NCBI GenBank assembly: GCA_028015205.1
Contig: CM051516.1
Span: 28,758,593-28,822,592 of the forward strand
DNA from: Mytilisepta virgata
Taxonomy: Eukaryota; Mollusca; Bivalvia; Mytilida; Mytilidae
Reading direction: 5' to 3'
DNA: 64,000 nucleotides
Shown: piece by piece, positions 1 to 11,469 of the stretch
How the letters are laid out: every line of letters starts with the position of its first letter
How positions within the stretch are numbered: position 1 is the stretch's first letter
Position numbers and translations under genes: made by a program
The notes under the pieces: model-generated
The model's input: the letters and a program-made list of their open reading frames with translations, nothing else
Told to the model about the DNA's origin: nothing
Database searches by the model: none

Positions 1-49
1 ATTACATCAAACATTTCTCTTTGTCCAAAAATGATGTTTCTATATTTAG

Positions 50-282
50 ATACAGACACAGAAGTTCCGGGATCCACTTCTGTCTCAGGGGCGGGAACGA
101 AGCGAGGAAGAAAGAACAATCCTGAGGTGTATGACTGGTTACAATTACACTGATAAAGATATTGAACAAGTAAAATTACCACCTGTGCCACTGGTGCCGC
201 TTGGACGTCATGGTACGGACAGTATCAAGTGGCTACGAATGCCACTTCATAATATAGAAAGTACTCCACGAATGGCTAGCAG
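50..282 (+). CDS. Internal coding exon of an unrecognised gene (gene A)
   Basis: The exon is bounded by a TTTAG acceptor (48-49) and a GT donor at 283, and stays open through its full 233 nt in the frame that contains the ATG at 131. The translation is polar, with a Glu/Arg-rich start, then a segment with KLPPVPLVPLGRHG and WLRMPLHNIESTPRMAS near the end. It ends with two bases (AG) of a split Arg codon, which is exactly the phase needed by the acceptor at 7628. The first codon after the acceptor is in frame, so the coding sequence probably continues upstream of the window; alternatively translation starts at Met 131. I do not recognise the protein family and see no signal peptide or membrane segment. 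A second frame is also open over the first 100 nt (see findings). Confidence rests on matched splice phases and not on homology. Confidence 0.62.
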
Positions 283-1412
283 GTATGAAATGAACATATA
301 TTGATATTTTGTTGTGTGTAACATTGTGTGTATTTTAGCTGGATATATGGTAACACATTTTTGCATGTGAATAACGAAAATCTCATGGGCATCTCTTTTT
401 GTGAGTGGTGAAATCACAATATACTGGAGTCGTGGCTGCATATCTTACAGTATGATTGTTTCGAATCATGTCTGCCAATGGATAAACTTATCATTTATGT
501 TCGCTTATATGACACCATGTACCAGTACCAGTTTGTGAGGCAAGCCGTTATCCAGGGCACTATCCTAATCCATCAAGTGTCATTTTGATAATCATTTAGT
601 GTGTGAATAACTAAAATATAATGAAATTATGTAACTATCTAGCTAAAAACTCTTAAGTTTTTTTGTTTGTTTTTTTTGTTTGTTTTTTATTTTTTTGTAA
701 TTTGTGCCTCGATACACTATTTGAAAACTCAACACTGGCCTAACAAAGTCAGAACTGATATTTATTAATGAAAGATTTCTGGTGATATTGATGGACATGA
801 TTAGGAACAATCGTAATGCATTGTAGAATGTTTTGAGGGTTGGAATATGAAGTGATTTTTATTGTGGTAAAATTGACATGTAATATGACCCGATTGGTCA
901 ATTATATTTGTCACATGATTACAGGCAGTTAATTTGACAACAGCAGTTTCATTTGTGCCAAGATTCAGTATGTTGCAAGTCAACTGATTAAAATAGAATT
1001 TTGCATTTAAAAGAACACTTTTCACGTATATAAAAATATATTGTGTTTTCTGTGTAGTTTGTCAATAGATGTTGCACAATTCAAATGCATAATGCACTCC
1101 CCTTATGATCATGCATGCCTTTCAACCTTTGAACATATTTTACTATTGGGGAGTGCAGTATGTGTTCCAACTATAGGACAAATTACATTGAAAACACAAT
1201 ATATAAAATATAATACCATTTTAATCCTATGGGGAGATATTTTTTGTTTTAATGTAACAAAATTTGTGATTGGTGTTGTAAATTACCCAAAATATGTAGT
1301 GTCTTTTAATTTCAGTAGTATGTTGGAAATTTCCTAATTTGTCCCTTTTTGTATCGATAAAATTTTCACCAAGTTAAAACCTAATTCTAATGCAACATTA
1401 CATATAACGTCC
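283..1412 (+). other. Intron of gene A, no element recognised
   Basis: AT-rich intron sequence with T-rich low complexity at about 655-705 built on a TTTTGTTTG motif. No exon, RNA gene or recognisable mobile element was seen before the F1 element that starts at 1418. Confidence 0.5.
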
Positions 1413-1417
1413 TTTTT

Positions 1418-3064
1418 AGCTCACCTGGCCTAAAAGGCCATGTGAGCTTTTCTCATCACTTGGCGTCCGTCGTCGTCTGTTGTCGTCTGTCGTCGTTAAC
1501 AATTTTTCAAAAATCTTCTCCTCTGAAACTACTGAATGGATTTGGATAAAACTTAGCATGATTGTTCCTTAGGGTATCCTGCACAAAGTTTATGCTTCGA
1601 TTTTTGATCCGTCGAAAAACATGGCCACTGTTACTAAAAATAGAACATAGGGGTCAAACAACAGTTTTTCGCAAGTATCTCAAAAATCATTAGGTTAAGG
1701 CAAGCTCTGGCAGGTTGAAAGTGTTCAGCATGATGAGAGCTACCTGTGTGCTTTTTTTCGTGAAAATCTGTCAACTGATGTTAGAGTTATTGCCCTTTTC
1801 TGACATTTTTGGCTTTTTTTAATGTTATTATTTTAAAAATCTTCTCCTCTGAAACTACTGAATGGATTTGGATAAAACTTAGCATGATTGTTCCTTAGGG
1901 TATCCTGCACAAAGTTTATGCTTCGATTTTTGATCCATCGAAAAACATGGCCACTTTTACTAAAAATAGAACATAGGGGTCAAACAACAGTTTTTCGCAA
2001 ATATCTCAAAAATCATTAGGTTACGCCAAATTCTGCACGTTGAAAGTGTTCAGCATGATGAGAGCTACCTGCGTACTGATTTTCGTGAAAATCTGTCAAC
2101 TGATGTTAGAGTTATTGCCCCTTTTTGACATTTTTGGCTTTTTTTTATGTTATTATTTCAAAAATCTTCTTCTCTAAAACTACTATTCAAAATCAAATGA
2201 AACTTGGTAAGATTGTTCCTTAGGGTATCCTGCAAAAAGTTAATGCTTGGATTTTTGATTGGTCGAAAAACATGTCAGCCCTTACTAAAAATAGAACATA
2301 GGGGTCAAAATGCTGTTTTTTGCTATTCTTTCCTGAATTATAGAAATAAAATGAAGATGAAAGCTACTTTCAAGGCAAACATGGTATCCCGAGTTGAATG
2401 GTGATGATGAAAGTTTGTTTTGGACGGCCATTTTTAAAATGGCTGCCATTTTCCCGCCATTTTTAACACTTGCTCGGATTTCAACAGTATTTGGTTTTTA
2501 AAGTAAACATGGTATCCTTAGTGAATGGTGATGATGAGAATGTTGTATAACAATGATTAAACTTCATAATATGTGAGCTTTTAATTGCCATCACTTGGTG
2601 TCTGTCATAATCGTTGTTAACAAATTTTCAAACATCTTCTCCTCTGAAACTACTAGGGGTATTTGGATGAAACTTAGCATGATTGTTCCTGCAATATTTC
2701 CTTTTCAAGTACAATAAAAAGCCTTAACCCACAATTTTTACATAACTTCTTTCAAACATTTTAAAAACGAAGACAACATATAGACCAAAAGATTTATACT
2801 TGTATTTGAAGATTAATTAAAGCTTGTATTTTGTATTTTGAATCATCAGATTGACCATGACTGTATCTTAATCAAGCGTAGGGAGAACTCATGCCCATTT
2901 CTTTCCAATGAAAATGCAGGTTCTTGAAAGGCTTTTAAAGGTATTTTCAGCATTTTACGTGACCTTTAATACTCAGTTTAATTTACAACAAACATTAATA
3001 TATTAATTTAGTTTATAGTGCATTGTTTACCAGGTGAGCGATTCAGGCTCTTGAGAGCCTCTTG
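1418..3064 (+). mobile_element. F1 family element, copy a (Helitron-like, tandem core)
   Basis: The left edge follows TTTTT and starts AGCTCACCTGGCC, which folds back on GGCCATGTGAGCT a few bases later. GTCCGTCGTCGTC repeats follow. The core repeats a unit of about 325 bp, each carrying CTTCTCCTCTGAAACTACTG (starts near 1509, 1835 and 2160), then degenerates. The right edge is CAGGTGAGCG followed by a GGCTCTTGAGAGCC hairpin and CTTG, then T. The start and end are mutually complementary (AGCTCACCTG and CAGGTGAGCG). No transposase is encoded. This architecture matches non-autonomous Helitron/pearl-type elements of bivalves; that assignment is inference from the hairpin and terminal tetranucleotide. 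Confidence 0.7.
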
Positions 3065-3196
3065 TTGATTGGATAACGTCAAGCGTAAAATCCACGGTTT
3101 ACCGTCGGAACCATTGACGACAACGTTGCGCAAACGCATTTGACATTTCCTGTTTACTTTTTATTCTATTTTTTAACGTTTAACGGAGGTGGCATT

Positions 3197-3374
3197 AGAA
3201 TGGGGATAACTGTGTTGTATTTTATCAGTTGCCGACATAAACCGGTGGTTTTACCATCGCAAATATCCGTTTACCTGGCTCCGCTACGCGTTGCCAGGTA
3301 AACTCAATTTGCAACGGTAAAACCAGCGGTTTACGTTGGCAACTGATAAAATACAATATAGTTATCCCCTAATT
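3197..3374. mobile_element. Foldback MITE with a near-perfect long hairpin
   Basis: Two arms of about 85 nt are inverted copies of each other, with a short centre around CTCCGCTACGCG (about 3285). The outer arms read GGGGATAACTGTGTTGTATT on the left and the complement of it up to AGTTATCCCC on the right; TTTTATCAGTTGCC and the AAACCG(G/C)TGGTTTTACC part also pair. No coding capacity was seen. It probably moved as a foldback/MITE. Confidence 0.75.
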
Positions 3375-3782
3375 ATACCTAATAATAGAATATCCCTAAT
3401 GTAATAGTTTTTCCAGTAGACTGTGGCTCTATAGATTTATTATATTATGTTTTTATAGAATAAGATTTGAGGTAAGGAAGTTAGTATAGATAATAACCCA
3501 TTATTAGAAACCTAATCTGCATAGATCTTATAGAATCCCTGCCCTATATATATATCACAGATAAGGTCAACCTTATGTTTAGATTCTTTGCTTCCCGTAT
3601 GATCGGATTTTTTTTCATAGTTGTTTTTTCTCTTATAGTTTTTCAGGAGTGCAACGACCTCTTTTAACATTTAACAATATTGCTACAATAGATTTTTTGT
3701 TAATTTCTTTTTTTAAATTTATGCTTTTTTGAGTATTTTGTGACAATATACAAAAGAAAATCAACTGAAATGTCCATGGTTT
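3375..3782 (+). other. Gene A intron between repeats
   Basis: AT-rich sequence between the foldback hairpin and the F5 element. Nothing recognisable was seen in it. Confidence 0.4.
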
Positions 3783-5200
3783 TTATCTCGCCTGCGACGA
3801 AAAGTCGCGAAGGCGAGATATAGGTATCACTTTCTGGCGGCGATGGCGTCAGCGGCGTAAACCTTTTTAAAACTTAAATAACTTTGTACATATAATACCT
3901 ACAATTAAGATTTATGGTCCACTAGATAGCTTACCATATAAGGTTTGCCGCAGTATACTTTTCTTGTGACCTTGACCTCATTTTCATGGTTCACTGACTT
4001 CATAGACGTGAATGTAAAATTTGCGTCCAAGTTTCGTGGTTAAATCCATATCTCAGCAACAACTGTAATACCTAGGCAAACCATATTTGGTCTATAGATA
4101 GTTCTTAGAGGGTACATGCCAGTCTAACACCTGGCTTGGGACCTTGACCTCAATTTCATGCTTGAGGGACTATACCACATTTTCATGGTTAAGTCCATTT
4201 CTCAGCAACTATAATACCTAGACCCACTATATTTGGTCAAAAGATAGTTCTCGGTGGGTACATGTCAGTCTGATACCTGCCTTTTGACCTTGACCTCAAT
4301 TTCATGCTTGAGTGACTATGTCACATTTTCATGGTTAAGTCCCTTTTTCAGCAATTATAATACCTAGACCCACCGTGTTTGGTCTATAGATAGTTCTTAG
4401 TGGGTACTTGTCGATATAACACCTGCCTTTTGACCTTGACCTCAGTTTCATGGATGAGTGACCTGTGTCACATTTTCACAATTAAGTCTTTTCTTAGGAA
4501 CTGTAATACCTAAGCCAACCATATAAGGTCAATATATAGTTCTTAGTCACAGGTACATGCCAGTCTGACACCTATCTCTGGACCTTGACCTCAATTTCAT
4601 GCTTGAGTGACTTGTGTTACATTTTTGAGATTAAGTCCATTTCTTAGCAACTGTATTACTTAGGCCCATCATATTTGGTCTGTAGATAGTTCTTAGTGGA
4701 TACATGCCAGTATAACACCTGTCAGCTAATCATTTTCATGATTTAGTCTAATTGTCAGCAACTGTACTACATTTAATTGATAGAAGTTCTTAGTGGGTAT
4801 ATACCACTTTAACATCTGACACCTTACCTTGGACCTCTCTTTCATTCTTGACTGACTTGTTTCAAGTTTTGGATTAATATCCATTTTTTCTCAGCATCTG
4901 CAATACATAGACCAAACATATTTTGTCTATGCTTGGTGGGTGCATGGCTGTCTGATACCTTGACTTGAAATTTCAGACTTGAGTCAAATTTTCATGATTA
5001 AGTCCATTTTTCTGTATCTGTAATACCTATATACAAATTAACCTCAGTTTTAGGTTTGAGTGATTCTTGTCCCATTTTTACAAACAAGCCCATTTCTCAA
5101 TAAATGTTATAAATGTATTATATAGACCCACCATTTTTGGTGGACCCGTCAGCTGGCTAATGGACTAAGTTTTAGGCTTGAATGACATGCATGAGATTTT
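3783..5200 (+). mobile_element. F5 family element with 146 bp tandem core
   Basis: It begins TTTTTATCTCGCCTGCGAC, which pairs with GTCGCGAAGGCGAGAT just downstream to make a strong hairpin at about 3786-3822. The core is a tandem array: GACCTTGACCTCAATTTCAT begins at 4140 and 4286, with related copies at 4432 and 4581, so the period is 146, 146 and 149 bp. Later units decay beyond about 4730, and I could not place the right end. A related array lies on the other strand at 32.8-34.3 kb. No protein is encoded. Confidence 0.65.
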
Positions 5201-5921
5201 TCAGACAAATTATCGCCTGACCATTACTATTTCTTTTGACACATTTTCCTTTGACTTGCAATGTCAGGTATCAGATAATCATTATTCTGTGTCCATGTGC
5301 ATACTCAGGCAAGACATGTAGTGTGTCCACTCTTGTTTATGTTTTATATTTAAATATTTCAAGTAGTTATCTTATTTGTGATTTGGAAATTAGTTTATGG
5401 GAAGCAAAGACACAAATGCTTGCCTGTTGCCCCAAAGGATGACCACAGACTATACAGAAATAAGGGTTTTTAAAATAAGATTTTCAAAGTCAACTTTAAA
5501 GACTTTTTGTCAGGTTTTAAGACAATTTAAAACACTATTATCATTTATACATTACTTGAAGATTTTAGCTTTTTCAATAGAAGTTTTAGAATTTCAAATT
5601 TTAGCAGACTTAGAAGATGTGCACTCTAAATTTCAGCTTTTTCTGAATAGAAAATTTAGAATTTTAACTTATGCTCTCTATCCAATTTGAAAAATCTTTT
5701 TATTATAATTAAGCTTCAAGCAGCTTTGGATATAACAGTTGCAAACAATTTTCACTAATGAAAAATTGATAAAGATAATAAATTAAATAAATTGCTTGCT
5801 TGTGTATAAATTCTCATGATAAAAATTTCTAGAAAGGACATTGTTGACAAAAGTTTAAGCAAAGGAATAATGCTTAAATTGCTGTCATTCATCTAAAAGT
5901 TACTATGAGACATAGACTTTT
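5201..5921 (+). other. Gene A intron, unremarkable
   Basis: AT-rich sequence. It includes two overlapping short open frames with no protein-like composition; I see no exon or repeat family here. Confidence 0.4.
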
Positions 5922-7337
5922 CAGCTTGGTAAAAGGCCATGTGAGCTATTGCCATCACTTTGCGTCCGTCGTCTGTCCTTCCGTCCGTTAACTTTTCACA
6001 TTTCAATCGGGGGCCTTGGTGGCCGAGTGGTCTAGGTAGTTCGTCATGACTACTAATGATCACTAGCCTTTCAACGCTGAGATTGTGAGTTCCTGTGGCG
6101 GGGTTTGTTCGACTCCGATCTTAATTGACAAGGATTGCCAATTTTCCTACCGGTACTCCGGATTCCTCCACCAATAAAAACTGGCCGCCGGGAAATAGCC
6201 AAATGTGCTGAAAACCCTAACTAAACAAAACACATTTCAATCTTCTCCAAAACCCCATGGCAAATTTAAACCAAACTTGGTGGGGATGTTCATTGGATGG
6301 TCCTCTACAAAGTTTATGTTTTTGGTTCTGATCCAAATTCAACATGGCTGCCAAGGCCAATTATTCACTCTGATTGGCTGAAATTTAAAAAAAAAACTTC
6401 TTCTCTGAAACTACAAAAGCATTTGAATTGTTATATTGCAGGAATGATCCTTACATGGTCCTCTACAAACTTTATGTTTTTTGTGCCAATCTGAAATCCA
6501 AGATCACCGCCACCATGGGATACAGTTTACATAGGATCCTATGGGAAATACATACAAACATCTTCTTGTCAGAAACTGTTTGACAGATGGAAGTAATATT
6601 ATGCCTGAATGATCAGATAATGGTCCCTAATAAAATTGATGTTTTTGGTGCCAATCCGAAATTCAGCATGGCTGCTAGAGTCAGCTATGCACTCTGATTG
6701 GTGGAATTTCAAAAATCATCTTCTCTGAAACTACAAAAGCAATTGAATTGTTACATTGCAGGAATGATCCTTACATTGTCCTCTACCAACTTTGTTTTTC
6801 ATGACAATATAAAATCCAAGATGTCTGAAACTACAGAGTCAGTTGGAACCAAACTTGGCAGAAATGGTCCTTAAATGGTCGTCTGCATGAATTGTGTCGG
6901 ATGATCCAAAATGTCAACCAAGATGGCTGCCACAGCTAAACTTAGTTAAACAAAGGACCCTATGGGAAAATTCATTAAAAAATATTCTGATCTGAGACCA
7001 ATTGGCCAATTAGGTCTGCTGACATGGCCTGTCAATCAAGATAGCCACCATAGCTGAACTTAGTTTAACATAGGACCCTATGGGAAAATTTAATTTGCAG
7101 TCACCATACCTTAAACTTGGCCATTTGGACACCAAACTAATACCAAAAGTGCTCTCTTTCAAAATTGTGTTTGATAACCTTGAATGTCAACTAAGATGGC
7201 CACCACACCCTAACATTGTTTAACATTGAACCTATGGGAAAGCTAGCCAAGATAACTGTGCCACTTAAACTATCAGTCCTGCTGAAGGTAGACAAGTTAA
7301 ATCCAGGTGAGCGATACAGTCTCTTTAGAGGCTCTAG
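5922..7337 (+). mobile_element. F1 family element, copy b, split by a SINE
   Basis: The left edge is a degraded version of the F1 start (CAGCTTGGTAAAAGGCCATGTGAGCT), followed by GTCCGTCGTCTGTCC. The core carries repeated segments with CTTCTCTGAAACTACAAAAG and CATAGGACCCTATGGGAAA. The right edge is CAGGTGAGCGATACAG, then a GTCTCTTTAGAGGC hairpin and CTAG followed by TTTT. The SINE at 6009-6230 interrupts it. No coding potential was seen. Confidence 0.65.
6009..6230 (+). mobile_element. SINE-1 (tRNA-derived), nested in F1 copy b
   Basis: It is flanked by perfect 12 bp direct repeats CACATTTCAATC (5997-6008 and 6231-6242). The head resembles a class II (Leu/Ser-like) tRNA, with box A GTGGCCGAGTGGTCTA and a damaged box B region GTGAGTTCCTGTGG. 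The body has the family sequence AATTGACAAGGATTGCCAAT and AAAACTGGCCGCCG. This copy has lost part of its box B and some body bases, so it is probably dead. Confidence 0.85.
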
Positions 7338-7627
7338 TTTTAAACATTACAACCACCTTACTAGCTTGATATAGACACAATTAAAAGTTTTAAGGAATAT
7401 TTCTGGGGTGTTGATATGGACTAAAGATAGGGTACTGGTGTCCATGAAACTGAAGAGAAAAGCTTGCTTTTCTTACCGTTTCTAAAGCTCTTACAGTTAA
7501 AAAAATTTGTTTGCAACATTTTTCATATATGGTTTATCTTTAAAATTACAAAGAAGTTTAATCAAGATTTATTTTGGTCAGTTCAGTCACATGTATTTAT
7601 AATTATTGAATTTTGTTTTATCTGTAG

Positions 7628-7952
7628 ACGACGTATGCAGGGAATGTTCAACAAATGTAATGTCGATTTTGAAGAATGGTCTCAAGCACGGTATAATCAT
7701 GGTCTAGTCGATAAGGAACTTCATATACAGAAGAAAAGAATGTTTAAAGAAATTCCACCTTTTGATAAACCACCTGTTAAGCCACAAGGGCTCAAAAGGG
7801 TCACATATGATATTGCATCTCAAGTTAAGCCTGAAGATTTTATAGAGACTACTACTTGTACAAGGGACTCAATTCCAGAAGAGGGTCAAAATCTGGCACT
7901 GTCAATATCACAACCTTATAATGGAGATAAACAAACAGTTGAAGTCTCTTAG
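7628..7952 (+). CDS. Terminal coding exon of gene A
   Basis: A pyrimidine-rich ATCTGTAG acceptor precedes 7628, and the frame stays open to a TAG at 7950-7952, giving 107 residues after the split Arg. Joined to exon 50-282, the visible reading frame is about 185 residues. The exon product is charged and soluble, with the sequence MFNKCNVDFEEWSQARYNHG early and a basic/proline stretch (KEIPPFDKPPVKPQ) in the middle; its last 40 residues are acidic and low in complexity. Sequence in the same frame upstream of 7628 is intronic and T-rich, so an ATG at 7464 is not the start. The family was not recognised; the composition would suit a small structural or ciliary protein, but that is only a guess. 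An AATAAA lies 230 nt downstream. Confidence 0.65.
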
Positions 7953-8183
7953 CCAATCAATGATTATGGTGTGATCCTTGCAATAATATGCATTTCTATG
8001 TTCACTGTACCTGGGAGTTCTTTGAGGTAGCAGTTTCTGTAAATTGCATTTATTTAGGATGTGAATTGCCTTTTTTGAAATCATGTCTCATATTGCTTAA
8101 TTACCTCCCTTTACTGAAGTTTTGCCAAGTCATTGTCAATTCAATCAAATGTCTGTTGTAATTATTTAATTATATAATTCTGT

Positions 8184-8189
8184 AATAAA
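8184..8189 (+). promoter_or_regulatory. Candidate poly(A) signal of gene A
   Basis: An AATAAA hexamer lies about 230 nt after the gene A stop codon in AT-rich, gene-free sequence. It is the first canonical signal after the stop. Such hexamers also occur by chance in DNA this AT-rich. Confidence 0.45.
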
Positions 8190-11100
8190 ATTTAGAACCT
8201 TTACAAGTTTTTTGTTAATGATTTACACTTGTGTCATGCTAAGATGGCAACAAATGTATTTTATACAAGTTTATGGTAGGTATTTTTTTATTGTGGAAAA
8301 TATTTGTGATAGTCCAGTTTGTATTGTTATAAAATCCACAAATTCAAGAACCTAACAAGATTACTTCACAATGAGTGAAAAATTGGACAACTGTAACTGA
8401 ACAATTGGCCTAATTTTGATTTTTCTAAAATTTGAATAGAAAAATTTGATAACTCACAAATATTTTATTTATCGTAAATCCCAGAAAATAGGTGTTGATG
8501 AAAATAGTAGCAGTTCATTAATTTTTACATCTGTTTAATATCTTCATACAAAATAGTGTAAATGTGTGATAAATTTTCTTCTCCACTGGTATCTCATGCA
8601 AAATAAATTTGTAAATCTGCATAAGGAACTTGCTCATATTTCATACCAGTTTCATGATTTATGTTATTCAATTTTGTTACTGTACCTTATTTATGAGGGT
8701 AAAAGTCTTGGATTTATTTTTGTATTTTGTGTGGCTAGTTTGTACAAATCATTTTGCCAGCTTTGTGTGCTTATATTTTATTAAAAATAATTTATATACA
8801 TTCAAATGTATTTAATTAGTAACCCATTTGTTACAATTTTAACATATATTTTGATCATAAGCTGTATTTTTTTTAGATGAATTTTTATTGTCTACTGGCA
8901 TTAATTTCTAAAAGTTTGTTATAAATTTTTAATGCAATAATGATTATTATAATATATAATTTTGTTAACAGTATCAATTGTGTATTAACAGTAATTAACA
9001 GTACTGTGAATGAAGATTTAAATTTACTGGTGTAATAATGATAAAATCCTTGTTTTTAACGGAGGAAAATTTTAAAAGTGCCTTAATTTCTAATTGCAAT
9101 TTCAAGAGAATATGATTTTATCTTTTCTCCCATTTGTATTTATATATCTATTTTATGATCCATCTAAATGATTAAATGTATTCTAGTTTTATTTTTCTAT
9201 AAATTTAGAATCTTGTTTTGTTGTGAGTTGGTTGTAATGTTTATAAATATCTGAACATGTAAAATATGGCCTGCATGAAGCAGATTTTTAAACTGCACAA
9301 AAAGATTTATGCTGTCCATTGCTCTGTGAATTTTAAACTGTTTTGCCAGATTACAATGGAATCGTTAGCCTCATTCTTTCCATGATTCACTATGCTTTGC
9401 TTGGGATAAAACAATTTGAATAAAAATAATGGTAAAATTAGAGATATATCCTGGTTGTCCATTAATAAATTGTAAAATTCTACAAAATGCAAGAGTTTTA
9501 ATCAGTTCAAGTGATCAACAAATGCATGCAGGAAAATTTTTGATGCAAATTTTTTCGGTTCCCTCTATGGCAAATATATATTATGAAATCATTATCAATG
9601 TTATTGCTAAAATTAGAGCAGTTGCCACTGCCCTGGTTGTGCTTGCTGATACTTCAAACTTAAGAAGAATATGCATGTAAGGTTTAAACACTTTTTTGTG
9701 TAATTACATGATCGTTATACCAGAAACTGCCTGTAGTTGTGTATGTTAATTCAGCCGAGTCATTGCTATGTGATAAATTGTGGTTTTTTTTTTAAATTCT
9801 TTAATGTGAATTTAACATTTTTTCAGAATTATGATTATAGTAAAAAACAGGGCCAAAGATTTCTATTTATCAAAATAAATGTACATGTTTAAATAAACAA
9901 GTAAATTTTATAACCTACAGAGTTATCTCCACTTTAATTTCATTTCTAACCAGATATGTAACAAAAATGAAAATGTAATGTAATGGAGTTATGCATTTAA
10001 TTATGTTCAGTACTAGTCATGTGTGTGTGTGTGTTTAGAATAATTTTTTAAAAAGAGACTTGTAGTTTTTGAATATGCATTAAGCATGTTCGCTGGTCAT
10101 GTTTTGGTATTTTTGTCAGATTTTCGGAATCCTCTGGTTTTATCCATTTCTTAAACATTAAATTTTTTGCCCATGAACCCCAACTTTTTCTTTTATAATT
10201 CAATCATATATACCTTAAAATGGTATTTGACAAAATTTTATGAAATCCTTTTTATTTTTTCATACATTTTTCAGAGACATAAGTTGCCAATGCAAAGACA
10301 ATGAAAAATCCAGAGAAAACCTATTTCCTGCAAATTTTCAAGGCTTTATAGCTATGAAATGAGCACATGAACCTATATTTTTTTCTTGCTTATTTGTTTA
10401 CTATTCATATGTTCTCTCAAACTAAAACACCTATTTCAAATCCTATTTATTTCCTATTTGAGCAGCGATCATCCTTAATATTGAATTATATTTTCAGATT
10501 TTGAAGGAAATACAAAAAAAGTTCATTTCCATTATATAGAATTAGAAAAAAATACCATGTTTAAGCTTTACGTTAAATTTAGTTGTTGCACTTTATGGCT
10601 GAAAAGTCACCATTAATGCATAGAGCATCAATCAATCAAAGTATTGTAAACCCTGTACAATTTCCATACAATTTAATTCAAACAGGAACTTTTCGGAGGT
10701 GAATCTTTAGCTATGATGACAATAGATGTCAAAAAGATAATTCTAGACTGTAAAATAAAGTAATTCTAAATTTCAGTGTGAATGCCCAATACAGTGTTAT
10801 TTAATTCACTAGCAGTTTATTACATTTGTAATTTTTTCGTGCTAAAAACTCAATATTTTTTATAGCTTTTCCAAAAAATCCAAGAGATTCTGAGATTATT
10901 TGGTCATATGTATTTGTATACAAGTATTCTGTGATAATTTTTAATGTATTCTAAATACAATATAAAAATAATAAAAAAAAATATTTAAATGTTTTGTTTT
11001 TAATCAATACATTGTTGTTAATGTTGCATGAAACTTGAGTTTCAATGTGCTGGCTGGCACAAGACATTGACCATTTTTCTTATGCCCCAAATTTTTACAA

Positions 11101-11317
11101 GATTAACAGCATGTATTACACTCCGAGGTCTCTTTTGTTCTGTAAAAGATATGTTGAATGAAGGAGAAACTTTTTTTTTCTTTCATTTACATACCTTGAA
11201 AGTGGAATTGTACTTAATTTTCGAATGATAAAAAGAAAACTTAACAAGATTTAAATTCAGATAGTGATGCTTGGAAAACTTGATAGAATTATTAGGTACA
11301 TATCTTTTTTATTTTAG
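8190..11317 (+). other. Gene-free AT-rich stretch
   Basis: Sequence between the gene A poly(A) signal and a candidate exon at 11318. It contains a short (GT)n run at about 10020-10034. A segment at about 10085-10520 with CTGGTCATGTTTTGGTATTT looks like it could be a dispersed repeat, but no second copy was seen in the window. Open frames here are short and AT-driven; no gene is supported. Confidence 0.45.
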
Positions 11318-11468
11318 ATTAAGAACTTATGATTTCAGGGAATTATATGAATTAATACCTGGTCATTTTACTCATGCTCTATACAAGATATCTGTCAAAC
11401 TTGATAAGAGTGTTGTTGACAGTTTCAAGAGTGCTATCAACACTTTTACTCATGTTTCCACCATTTGA
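11318..11468 (+). CDS. Candidate (alternative) terminal coding exon
   Basis: A TTTTTATTTTAG acceptor precedes 11318, and the frame runs to TGA at 11466-11468, encoding about 50 residues after one base of a split codon. The residues have normal protein composition (RLRTYDFRELYELIPGHF early, KLDKSVVDSF in the middle). The phase is the same as that of the gene A terminal exon: the AG left by exon 50-282 plus this A again makes Arg. It could therefore be an alternative last exon of gene A. It could also be the last exon of a separate gene, or chance. An AATAAA follows at 11760. Confidence 0.35.
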
Positions 11469-11469
11469 A

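Noticed and set aside
6009..6110. Possible functional tRNA-Leu/Ser gene
   Set aside because: The box A region looks like a tRNA, but the sequence continues into the common SINE-1 body, box B is damaged and the copy is flanked by a target duplication.
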